A stretch of 9,691 nt of DNA from Alphaproteobacteria bacterium (GTDB lineage Bacteria; Pseudomonadota; Alphaproteobacteria; Rhodobacterales; Rhodobacteraceae), in the NCBI GenBank assembly GCA_003694465.1, contig RFKM01000266.1, positions 1 to 9,691 of the forward strand, written 5' to 3'. Below, one piece after another: positions 1 through 7,458 of the stretch. Position 1 is the stretch's first letter; the number at the start of each line of letters is the position of its first letter. The notes under the pieces are model-generated. The model did no database searches. It was not told the DNA's origin and saw only the letters and a program-made list of their open reading frames with translations. The position numbers and the translations under genes are program-made.

Positions 1-1201
<1,201 letters not shown>

Positions 1202-1245
1202 GAGTGCTGGGTCGGAAAGGGCAGGCCGGGGCGAACGGGCGCGCC

Positions 1246-2241
1246 ATGGGCGGCGTCCGGGGAATCAGCCCTGCCCTGTCGACGCTTCTGCTCGTCGCGG
1301 TGCTGCTCGCGGCGCCAGCCCGGGCAGAGGCGCCGCGGCTGGCGCTGCCCGTCGATTGCCGGCTGGGCGAGACCTGCTTCATCCAGAACTACGTCGACGA
1401 AGACCCCGGCCCCGGCGCGCGCGATTTCGCCTGCGGCGGGCTGACCTATGACGGCCACAAGGGCACCGATTTCGCCCTGCCGACCCTCGCCGACATGGCC
1501 CGGGGCGTCACGGTGCGGGCCGCCGCCGGCGGAGTCGTCAAGGCGGTGCGCGACGGCATGCCCGATACGGGGCTTGACGGCACCGCGCCCGAGGTTCTGG
1601 CGGGCAAGGATTGCGGCAACGGCGTGGTCATCGCCCATGGCGACGGCTGGGAAACCCAGTATTGCCACCTGAAATCGGGCTCGATCACGGTGGGGCGCGG
1701 TGCGCGCGTCGCGGCGGGAACCGCCCTTGGCCGCGTCGGCCTGTCCGGGCGCACCGAGTTTCCGCACCTGCATCTTTCGCTGCGCCACAACGGGCAGGTC
1801 ATCGACCCGTTTGCCGCCAACGGGGCCGAGACCTGCGGCGGCGGCGAAAGCCTCTGGCAAGAGCCCATCGGCTACGCGCCCGGCGGGATTGCCGCCGTCG
1901 GCGCCGCCCCCGGCCTGCCGGACTTTTCCGCCATCAAGTCGGGTGACGCGGCGCACCCTGCCCTGCCCGCGTCGGCACCGGCGCTCGTCGGCTGGGCCCA
2001 TGTCTGGGGCGCGCGCGCCGGCGACAGGCTCCAAATCGAGCTGCGCACGCCCTCCGGCGCCGTCTTCATCGCCCGCGATCTGCCGCTCGAGCGCAGCCAG
2101 GCGCGGCTGTTCCGCGCCGTGGGGCGCAAGGCCGGCAATGCGCCATGGGAAACCGGGGTCTGGACGATCTCGGCCCGCCTCGTGCGGGGCGGCGAAACCG
2201 TTGCCCGCCGCGCATCGCGCTTCGAGGTCACTTCTCGGTAA
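1246..2241 (+). CDS. Secreted M23 family (LytM-type) metallopeptidase
   Basis: This is a zinc peptidase of the M23 family, whose members cut peptide crosslinks of peptidoglycan or, when degenerate, activate amidases. Numbering from the ATG at 1246 (331 residues), an export signal covers about residues 1-29: a hydrophobic core STLLLVAVLLAAP followed by ARA-EA as likely cleavage site. The catalytic domain follows: HKGTD (H71, D75), HGDGW (H131), H141 in YCHLKSG, and HLH (H174, H176). All expected M23 zinc and catalytic positions are present, so it is probably active. Several cysteines (CRLGETC, ACGG, DCGN, YCHL, TCGG) may form periplasmic disulfides. About 80 C-terminal residues look like a beta-rich accessory domain. 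An in-frame GTG at 1204, two bases after the clpA stop, would add 14 residues; I prefer the ATG because it opens directly on the signal peptide and has a weak purine-rich GGGGCGA 11 bases upstream. It is probably cotranscribed with clpA. Confidence 0.9.
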   Translation: MGGVRGISPALSTLLLVAVLLAAPARAEAPRLALPVDCRLGETCFIQNYVDEDPGPGARDFACGGLTYDGHKGTDFALPTLADMARGVTVRAAAGGVVKAVRDGMPDTGLDGTAPEVLAGKDCGNGVVIAHGDGWETQYCHLKSGSITVGRGARVAAGTALGRVGLSGRTEFPHLHLSLRHNGQVIDPFAANGAETCGGGESLWQEPIGYAPGGIAAVGAAPGLPDFSAIKSGDAAHPALPASAPALVGWAHVWGARAGDRLQIELRTPSGAVFIARDLPLERSQARLFRAVGRKAGNAPWETGVWTISARLVRGGETVARRASRFEVTSR

Positions 2242-4363
2242 GCTTCAGCTCGATCCGCCGGTTGGCCGCATAGGCTTCCTTGCTGTCGCCCTTCGCCACG
2301 GGCTGGAATTCCCCAAAGCCCGTCGCGGCGAGACGGTTGGGCGGGAAGCCGAGCTCGTCGATCATGTATTCGACGACCGAGAGCGCACGGGCGGTGCTCA
2401 GCTCCCAGTTCGACTTGTAGGGGCTGTTCGGGCCGAGCTTCGTCTTGTCGGTATGCCCGTCGACGCGCACGATCCAGTCGATTTCCGGCGGAATCTCGTC
2501 GGCCACCTCGGAAAGGATCGCCGCCACCCGGGCGATCTGCGCCTTGCCCTCTTCGGAAAGGTCGGCCTTGCCCGGGGCAAAGAGCACTTCCGACGAGAAA
2601 ACGAACCGGTCTCCGACGATCCGCACGCCTTCGCGGTCACCCAGAATCTGGCGCAGCCGCCCGAAGAATTCCGACTTGTAGGTTTCGAGGTTCTTCTTTT
2701 CCTCGGCAAGGCGGCGGGCCTCTTCCTCGAGGCGCTTGCGCTCGGCCTCTTCCAGCTCGGCCCGGCGCCGCTCCTCGGCGGCCACCTGCGCGAGCGCGGC
2801 GTTCAGCTTCGAGCCGAGCGCGTCGATCTGCACCTGCGCGGCGGCATCGCGGGCGGCGGACTCGTCGAGCGTGCGTTGCAGAACCCCGAGCTGGGCGCGC
2901 AGGGCGGCAATCTGCTCGTTGAGAAGGGCGACCTTGCGCTGCGCCTCGGCCGAGACGGCCTTTTCTTCGGCCAGTGCCTTGTTGGCCGCGGCGAGCAGCG
3001 CCGCCTTGCGGTCGGCCTCGCTCAGCGCCTCGGTGGCCTTGTTCTCGGCGGCAAGGCGGGCGGCAAGGGCCGCTTCGAGCTGCTGGCGAAGCGCCTCCTG
3101 ATCGGCGCCGGTCTCGCGCAGCTTCTGCGCCTCGGCAAGGGCGGCGGTGAGCCGTCGGGTGATCTCTTCCTTGCTGGCTTCGGCCTCGGCAAGACGCGCC
3201 TCGAGATCGGCCTTTTGCGCCTCGACCCCCTGCGCCTTGGCGAGCGCCGCGGCCAGCTGGGCGTTGAGCGCGTCGCGCTCGGCATCCGACTGCGCGAGCC
3301 GGTCGCTCAGCCCGGCATTCTCGGTTTTCAGGGTCTCGAGGCCCAAAAGCGCCTCGGCAAGCTTCTTGTCGAGATCCTTGCGTGCGGACTCGGCAGCGGC
3401 CAGCAGGGTGAGCGTTTCCTCGGCCTTCTTGCGCTGTTCTTCGAGGGCGAGGGTCATCGCCGTCAGCTCGTCCTTCGATTCGGCCAGCTTCTTGCGCAGC
3501 GCCTCGGCGGCGGCGATCTCGGCAAGGCGCGCCTTCTCGGCCTCGGTGAGCTGGGTGCGCGCATCGGCCAGCTTCTGGCGCAGCGCTTCGGCTGCGGCGG
3601 CCTCTTCGAGGCGCGCGCGCTCCTTCTCCGAGAGCGAGGCTTCCAGCTCGCCGACCCGCGCCGAAAGCCCCTCGGCCTTCTTTTCGCTGCTCTCAAGCCG
3701 GGCAAGGGCATCGGCGAGCGAGGTCTCGCGGTCTTTCAGCTTCGCGGTCATCTCGGCGACCATCGCCTCGAGCGCCTCGCGCCGGGCGGCGGCAAGGCGG
3801 GCGGCTTCGGCCTGTGCGTCGATCTCGTCGCGGGCCTTGGCGAGGGCGAGGTTCAGCGCCTCCTGCTCGGAAATGAGCTTCGCCCGCGCCGCCTCCAGAT
3901 CGCCGATCGTGGCGGCGAGTTCGGCGCCCTTTGCCACCGCCTTGTCGCGCTCGGCGATCAGCGCCGCCACCTGCGCCTCGAAGCTGCTGATGCGCCCCGC
4001 CTGCTCGGCCAGTTTCGCATCCTTCGCCTCGATCTGCGAAGTGAGCGAGGCAATCAGCGCCGCCTGCTTCTCGGCCTCGCCGCGGGCTGCCTCGAGCGAG
4101 GCGGTGAGGCTGTTCACCTGCCCGGTCAGCTCGGCGGTGCGGCCACGCTCCATGCCCAGCGCGTCGGCCAGTTCGGCCACCTGCGCCGAGAGCGATTTCA
4201 GCTCGTCGGCCTGACCGGAAATGGTTTCGCGCAGGATGAACTGCACCACCATGAAGATCGTCAGCACGAAGATCAGCACGATCAGCAACGCCGTCATCGC
4301 GTCGACGAATCCCGGCCAGATCGACGAGGAAACGTTGCGGGTGGCGCGGCGCGAAAGAGCCAT
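2228..4363 (-). CDS. MotB/TolR-like membrane protein with giant coiled coil and C-terminal OmpA-like peptidoglycan-binding domain
   Basis: Predicted stalk partner of the channel protein encoded just upstream. Numbering from the ATG at 4363 (711 residues): a short basic cytoplasmic N-terminus; one membrane helix at about 19-43 starting FVDAMTALL, with D21 at the place of the proton-carrying aspartate of MotB, ExbD and TolR; an alanine/glutamate/lysine/leucine-rich heptad region at about 45-563 with no proline or cysteine; then an OmpA-like domain at about 575-711 with DGHTD, NWELSTARA and NRRIEL, the peptidoglycan-binding signature. From P17 to P597 there is no proline. Usual MotB proteins are about 250-350 residues, so the coiled coil is the extra part. 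A TTG at 4384 would add seven residues inside the previous gene; ATG at 4363 is preferred, one base after that gene's stop. The 3' end overlaps the M23 gene by 14 bp. Family assignment is firm; cellular role is unknown and a chemotaxis-flagellar role is not supported by neighbours. Confidence 0.88.
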   Translation of the reverse strand: MALSRRATRNVSSSIWPGFVDAMTALLIVLIFVLTIFMVVQFILRETISGQADELKSLSAQVAELADALGMERGRTAELTGQVNSLTASLEAARGEAEKQAALIASLTSQIEAKDAKLAEQAGRISSFEAQVAALIAERDKAVAKGAELAATIGDLEAARAKLISEQEALNLALAKARDEIDAQAEAARLAAARREALEAMVAEMTAKLKDRETSLADALARLESSEKKAEGLSARVGELEASLSEKERARLEEAAAAEALRQKLADARTQLTEAEKARLAEIAAAEALRKKLAESKDELTAMTLALEEQRKKAEETLTLLAAAESARKDLDKKLAEALLGLETLKTENAGLSDRLAQSDAERDALNAQLAAALAKAQGVEAQKADLEARLAEAEASKEEITRRLTAALAEAQKLRETGADQEALRQQLEAALAARLAAENKATEALSEADRKAALLAAANKALAEEKAVSAEAQRKVALLNEQIAALRAQLGVLQRTLDESAARDAAAQVQIDALGSKLNAALAQVAAEERRRAELEEAERKRLEEEARRLAEEKKNLETYKSEFFGRLRQILGDREGVRIVGDRFVFSSEVLFAPGKADLSEEGKAQIARVAAILSEVADEIPPEIDWIVRVDGHTDKTKLGPNSPYKSNWELSTARALSVVEYMIDELGFPPNRLAATGFGEFQPVAKGDSKEAYAANRRIELKLTEK
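3467..3634 (-). repeat. Tandem 84-bp (28-residue) duplication within the coiled coil
   Basis: Two adjacent units of 84 bp (3551-3634 and 3467-3550) encode residues 244-271 and 272-299 of the MotB-like protein. The units share 17 of 28 residues, including the core AAAEALR followed by KLA. The period equals four heptads, so the repeat keeps coiled-coil register. The DNA is also recognisably repeated: CAGCTTCT followed by GCGCAGCGC begins at 3485 and again at 3569, exactly 84 bases apart. It looks like an old internal duplication that lengthened the stalk. Confidence 0.65.
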
Positions 4364-4364
4364 G

Positions 4365-5540
4365 TCAGCCCCGCCCGCCGCCAAGCTGCCGCACCGCGCG
4401 GGTGAGCGCGGCGATCTCGGCCCGCAGTTCGGTCATGCTTTCCTGCCGGCCGGCGCTGATTTCCTCGAGGATGCGCAGAAGCTGCACGTCGATCGAACGC
4501 AGGCGCATGCGGCTTTCGGCATCGACATGGCCGCCGCCCTCGCCGCCGACGCGGTTCTCGAGCAGTTCGATGAGCCGCTCCTGTCCCTCGGCCATTCGGA
4601 TGAGATAGGGGGTCGAAACCCCTTCGGCCTCGATCTGCCGCGACAGCCGCTCGACCGCGTCGGCCAGTTGCCCGAGCCGTTCGTCCACCAGCGCCCGGCT
4701 GACGTCGGACTGGGTGAACATCTGCTGGAGCGCCTCCATCTGCTCGGACATGTGCGCCAGCCATGCCGAGGGGCCGCTGGCCTCGGTCGGCGCCTCGTGA
4801 TCGCCGGGGGCAAAGCCGATCCGGGTGATCGACGACATCCATTCCTCGAGCTCGCGGTAGAAGCGGTTCTGCCCGTGGGTGGCGAAGAGTTCCACCAGCC
4901 CCACGACGAGCGAGCCGGCAAGCCCGAGCAACGACGAGGAAAAGGCCGTGCCCATGCCGCCAAGCTGGCTTTCGAGGCCTGTCAGCAGCCGGTTGTAGAC
5001 ATCGACCCCGCCCTCGCCCTCGGACGGGGCGAGCGACTTGATCGTGTCGACCACCGCCGGAACCGTCGTGGCGAGGCCGAAGAAGGTTCCCAGAAGGCCG
5101 AGGAAAATCAATAGGTTGGTCAGATATCGTGTGAGGTCGCGCTGCTCGTCGATGCGCTCGGCGACCGAATCGAGAATCGAGCGCGCCGAGGTCGGGCTGA
5201 TCTGCATTTTCGCCGCCCGCCCGCGCAGCATCCCCGCCATCGGGGCGAGCAGACGCGGCGGATGGTCGGCGTCATGGCCGGGCCTTCCGGCGACGTAGCC
5301 CTTCACCCAGCGCACGGCAAAGCCGATCTGCACCACCTGAAAGATGGTGGCGAACAGGCCGATGACGAAGACGAGGGCGATGAAACCGTTGAGGTAGAGG
5401 TTGGACAGGAAGACCGGCAGCACCTTCGGCAAAGCGACGGTCAGGCCCGCCGCCACCAGCCCGAGCACCACGAGGATGAGAAAGATCTGCCGCCACGGCT
5501 GGGTAAACCTTGGCTCGGCCGCGCGCTCCGGCTCGTCCAT
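4365..5540 (-). CDS. MotA/TolQ/ExbB-family proton channel protein with cytoplasmic helical tail
   Basis: Predicted inner-membrane ion channel subunit of a stator-type complex, 391 residues. Membrane helices are visible at about 19-37, 49-73, 138-164 and 195-220. The last two carry the family pattern: GLLGTFFGLATTV in helix 3 and GMGTAFSSSLLGLAGS in helix 4, with the small hydroxyl residues that line the ion path in ExbB/TolQ/MotA. A loop of about 60 residues lies between helices 2 and 3. The final 150 residues form a charged, heptad-like cytoplasmic tail (WLAHMSEQMEALQQMF onward). ATG at 5540 is chosen because GGGGG of a Shine-Dalgarno-like AAGGGGGT sits just before it; the frame stays open further upstream only inside the promoter and the previous gene. 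The stop is separated from the MotB-like ATG by one base (TGA-C-ATG), so both proteins are surely coexpressed. It differs from Zorya ZorA, whose cytoplasmic tail is much longer. Confidence 0.88.
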   Translation of the reverse strand: MDEPERAAEPRFTQPWRQIFLILVVLGLVAAGLTVALPKVLPVFLSNLYLNGFIALVFVIGLFATIFQVVQIGFAVRWVKGYVAGRPGHDADHPPRLLAPMAGMLRGRAAKMQISPTSARSILDSVAERIDEQRDLTRYLTNLLIFLGLLGTFFGLATTVPAVVDTIKSLAPSEGEGGVDVYNRLLTGLESQLGGMGTAFSSSLLGLAGSLVVGLVELFATHGQNRFYRELEEWMSSITRIGFAPGDHEAPTEASGPSAWLAHMSEQMEALQQMFTQSDVSRALVDERLGQLADAVERLSRQIEAEGVSTPYLIRMAEGQERLIELLENRVGGEGGGHVDAESRMRLRSIDVQLLRILEEISAGRQESMTELRAEIAALTRAVRQLGGGRG

Positions 5541-5562
5541 GAAACCCCCTTGCCTGCCTGTT

Positions 5563-5579
5563 TCCTGCGCCGCGCAGGA
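5563..5579. promoter_or_regulatory. Inverted repeat over the -10 and start site (possible operator)
   Basis: A perfect 7-bp inverted repeat, TCCTGCG-CCG-CGCAGGA, overlaps the predicted -10 box and transcription start of the channel/stalk operon. No run of T follows on either strand, which argues against a simple intrinsic terminator. A repressor site or a 5'-leader hairpin are both possible. Confidence 0.35.
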
Positions 5580-5604
5580 TAGGGCCTCGGCCCCGCCCTG
5601 CCAA
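5576..5604 (-). promoter_or_regulatory. Sigma70-type promoter for the channel/stalk operon
   Basis: Reading the minus strand, TTGGCA (5604-5599) matches the -35 consensus TTGACA at five of six positions. It is followed by exactly 17 bases and TATCCT (5581-5576), which matches TATAAT at four of six. Transcription would start near 5569, giving a leader of about 29 bases that holds the Shine-Dalgarno sequence of the ATG at 5540. It suggests that the channel/stalk pair can be transcribed independently of the cyclotransferase gene. Not confirmed experimentally. Confidence 0.5.
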
Positions 5605-5608
5605 GGAC

Positions 5609-6154
5609 TTACTGCTCTGCGATGAGGGCCCGCACCGCTTCGGCAAGGCGCGTGAGTTCGCCATCCTCGATGCCGAGCTCGGCGAGGTGGCGGGCGGTGT
5701 TGAACAGGTAGTCGCGGTTGGGGCCCCGCTGGCCGGTGGCGCCGGCGATGATCCGGGCCTGTTCGTCGAGGTCGAGCCCGCCGCAATACTGCGCGTGAAG
5801 CCGGTCGATGACATAGACGACCGCCTCGACGCGTCGGCCGTCGGCCAGATCGACGGGGTGGCGCTGTTCGAGATAGGCCGAGGAGATCAGCTCGCGCGCC
5901 CGCAGCCCGGCCAGCGCCTCGGCCTCATGGCCCGGGGTGACGCGGAAGGCGAGCCCGTGGCAAAGGGCGTCCGGGCGTGCGTCGAGCGCCAGCACGAGGC
6001 CCGGGTTTTCTTCTGTGCCGCGATGATGGATCGAGCGCATGCAGAAGCTGCGGTGAAAGCCCGGCAGCGTCGCCACCACGGTTTCGGCATGCTCGAAGCC
6101 CGGATCCCACAGCAGCGAGCCGTAGCCGAACACCCACAGATCGCCGGTTTCCAT
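5609..6154 (-). CDS. Gamma-glutamylcyclotransferase, ChaC-like
   Basis: Proteins of this family act in the cytosol and release 5-oxoproline from gamma-glutamyl compounds; ChaC-type members cleave glutathione to 5-oxoproline and Cys-Gly. The protein has 181 residues, close to the usual ChaC size. Its N-terminus holds the substrate-binding loop VFGYGSLLW (residues 8-16), followed by PGFHRSFCMRS and the HHRGTEENPGL stretch typical of ChaC. The likely catalytic glutamate is E88 in LRARELISSAYLE. The C-terminal GPNRDYLFNTARHL pattern is also family-typical. ATG at 6154 is chosen since FGYGSL must lie near the N-terminus and a G-rich GGGGGGCGG sequence precedes it; an upstream in-frame start at 6247 would run into the divergent gene. 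It points away from the DUF2125 gene and towards the channel/stalk pair. Whether glutathione is the true substrate cannot be read from sequence. Confidence 0.9.
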   Translation of the reverse strand: METGDLWVFGYGSLLWDPGFEHAETVVATLPGFHRSFCMRSIHHRGTEENPGLVLALDARPDALCHGLAFRVTPGHEAEALAGLRARELISSAYLEQRHPVDLADGRRVEAVVYVIDRLHAQYCGGLDLDEQARIIAGATGQRGPNRDYLFNTARHLAELGIEDGELTRLAEAVRALIAEQ

Positions 6155-6230
6155 TGCCGCCCCCCGTTGCCACTGGCCCCCGCTTCCGGGGCCGGCTAGA
6201 ACGGGGCGAAGTCCTAGCACAGAGGCGCCG
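6155..6230. promoter_or_regulatory. Divergent intergenic region with an inverted repeat
   Basis: These 76 bases separate the starts of the cyclotransferase and DUF2125 genes and must hold promoters for both, or at least 5' leaders. I found no convincing -35/-10 pair with correct spacing on either strand. A perfect 6-bp inverted repeat, GGCCCC (6175-6180) and GGGGCC (6188-6193), lies near the centre with a 7-base loop. AGAGG at 6221-6225 is a fair Shine-Dalgarno sequence for the ATG at 6231. Confidence 0.4.
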
Positions 6231-7247
6231 ATGCGCAAGCTCAACATCTTCGTGGCCCTGTTCGTCGTTGCCGGCCTCGCGTGGGGCGCCTACTGGTGGG
6301 CGGGCGCCTCGGCGCTCGAGCGCGGGCTCGCCGCCTGGCTCGAGGCGCGCCGGGCCGAGGGCTGGGTGGCCAGCGCCGAACGGCTCGAGGTGCACGGCTT
6401 TCCGAACCGCTTCGACACGACCTTTTCCGGCCTCAGCCTTGCCGACCCGCACACGAGAGTCGCCTGGACGGCGCCCGATTTCCGCCTCTTCGCCCTCTCC
6501 TACCGGCCGAACCGGCTGATCGCCCTCTGGCCGGGGCCGCAAACTTTCGCCACCCCCGACGGCACCTTCGAGCTTCAGGGCGAGCCGTTTCGCGCCTCTT
6601 TCGCCCTCGGGGCCGACCGGCGCCTGACCCTCGGGCCGGTCACCTTCGAGCTGGGCGCGGCGCGCATCCTGTCGGACAAGGGGCAGGAAACCCGCCTCGA
6701 CTGGGGCCAATTCTCGATGCGCCCGAAACCGATCTCGGACAACCCGAAGCTCTATGACGTCTATCTCGACGTCACCGGCCTCACCCCCGACCCGTCGCTG
6801 CGCGCCGCCCTGCCCGGCGGCGACCGCCTGCCCGAACAGATCGCGCATCTGCGCCTGAGCGGCTCGGCCGAGTTCGACCGCCCCTGGGACCGGCGCGCCA
6901 TCGAGGAGCGCCGCCCGCAGCCGCGCCGCCTCGTCATTGACGAGCTCAGCGCCGAATGGGGCGGGCTCCTGCTGCAGGCGCGCGGAACGCTCGACATCGG
7001 CCCGGGCGGCCTGCCCGAGGGCGAATTGCAGGCCACCGCCCGCAACTGGCGCGAGATCCTGCGCCTCGCCGAGGCCTCCGGGGCGCTCGATGCCGACCGG
7101 GCGCGCACCCTGCACCGCGCGCTCGGGGTGGTCGCCGCCCTCTCGGGAGACCCGGATACGCTCGACTTTCCGATCCGCTTTTCCGGCGGGCTCGCCTCGA
7201 TCGGCCCGGTGCCGATCGGCCCTGCCCCGCGCCTCGACCTGCCCTGA
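6231..7247 (+). CDS. DUF2125 domain-containing membrane-anchored protein
   Basis: This 338-residue protein belongs to DUF2125, a family of unknown function common in Alphaproteobacteria. A hydrophobic N-terminal segment at about residues 6-24 (FVALFVVAGLAWGAYWW) is a signal anchor or uncleaved signal, so the rest should be periplasmic. The family mark GFPNRFD is present at residues 56-62, followed by alternating short beta-type segments (LDWGQFSMRP, LRLSGSAEFDRP, LLLQARGTLDIGP). This layout resembles AsmA-type, beta-rich envelope proteins, but a functional link is only inference. A second family-like segment, GELQATARNWREILRLAEASG, lies near residues 263-283. The start is set by the SD-like AGAGG. 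The gene stands alone: the next start is 127 bases downstream behind a probable terminator. Confidence 0.85.
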   Translation: MRKLNIFVALFVVAGLAWGAYWWAGASALERGLAAWLEARRAEGWVASAERLEVHGFPNRFDTTFSGLSLADPHTRVAWTAPDFRLFALSYRPNRLIALWPGPQTFATPDGTFELQGEPFRASFALGADRRLTLGPVTFELGAARILSDKGQETRLDWGQFSMRPKPISDNPKLYDVYLDVTGLTPDPSLRAALPGGDRLPEQIAHLRLSGSAEFDRPWDRRAIEERRPQPRRLVIDELSAEWGGLLLQARGTLDIGPGGLPEGELQATARNWREILRLAEASGALDADRARTLHRALGVVAALSGDPDTLDFPIRFSGGLASIGPVPIGPAPRLDLP

Positions 7248-7259
7248 GACGGTGCTGGG

Positions 7260-7292
7260 CCGCGCGCCTCGTGACGCGCGGGCGCCGATTTT
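7260..7292 (+). terminator. Possible weak intrinsic terminator after the DUF2125 gene
   Basis: A perfect 7-bp GC stem, CCGCGCG (7260-7266) and CGCGCGG (7275-7281), has an 8-base loop, starting 12 bases after the stop codon. TTTT follows at 7289-7292, a few bases beyond the stem. The short, displaced T run makes termination uncertain. Confidence 0.4.
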
Positions 7293-7330
7293 CCCCCCCG
7301 AATGAACTGGTGCGAAGGCCCGTGTCGGCC

Positions 7331-7336
7331 TATATC
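7331..7336 (+). promoter_or_regulatory. Candidate -10 element for the microprotein-xpaC-telA run
   Basis: TATATC in an otherwise GC-rich stretch matches TATAAT at five of six positions with one change at each of the last sites counted loosely, and would start transcription near 7343, giving a leader of about 32 bases before the ATG at 7375. The -35 area at 7308-7313 (TGGTGC) is poor, so an activator or another sigma factor may be needed, if this is a promoter at all. Confidence 0.3.
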
Positions 7337-7374
7337 CTTTGGGTGCCGCGTGGCGGCCAGTGAGGGAGTGCATC

Positions 7375-7458
7375 ATGTCGGAAACCGGACTTCGCAAGCT
7401 CGCGTTCTTCCTGCTGATGGCGCTCATCCTCTATGTCTCGATCACCGGGGGGGCGTGA
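7375..7458 (+). CDS. 27-residue single-helix membrane microprotein
   Basis: A tiny reading frame encodes MSETGLRKLAFFLLMALILY followed by VSITGGA. Residues 8-24 form one continuous hydrophobic helix, preceded by R7 and K8-type positive charges, so a membrane protein with the N-terminus in the cytoplasm is expected. Evidence that it is translated: a good Shine-Dalgarno sequence, GAGGGAG (7362-7368), lies at the right distance, and the TGA stop shares its final A with the ATG of the XpaC gene (TGATG at 7456-7460), a classic translational coupling arrangement. The XpaC gene has no other clear ribosome-binding site, as the bases before its start are GGGGGGGCG. No homologous function is known to me. 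It may be a small subunit of the XpaC complex, or a leader whose translation sets XpaC expression. Confidence 0.65.
   Translation: MSETGLRKLAFFLLMALILYVSITGGA

Noticed and set aside
1700..4405. A 901-codon open frame on the plus strand, antisense to the MotB-like gene
   Set aside because: It overlaps the M23 gene in another frame and lies opposite a gene with clear domains. The coding strand's high G/C third positions and lack of certain codons keep the antisense open. The product shows no domain, and its composition mirrors the coiled coil.
2228..5540. A Zorya anti-phage system
   Set aside because: Only the channel and anchor parts are present. The long tail is on the anchor rather than the channel subunit, and no ZorC, ZorD or ZorE-like gene is in the window; neighbours look like core chromosomal genes.
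2228..5540. Flagellar stator MotA/MotB
   Set aside because: The channel protein has the TolQ/ExbB-like arrangement with an extra tail, the stalk protein is over twice the length of MotB, and no flagellar gene is adjacent.
6155..6247. Longer start for the ChaC-like protein from 6247
   Set aside because: It would cross the divergent intergenic region into the DUF2125 coding sequence and push the FGYGSL loop more than 30 residues inward, unlike the family.
7302..7457. N-terminal extension of the XpaC protein from an upstream in-frame ATG
   Set aside because: It would overlap the whole microprotein frame and the candidate promoter, lacks a Shine-Dalgarno sequence, and adds no family-like sequence; the ATG at 7458 is coupled to the preceding stop.
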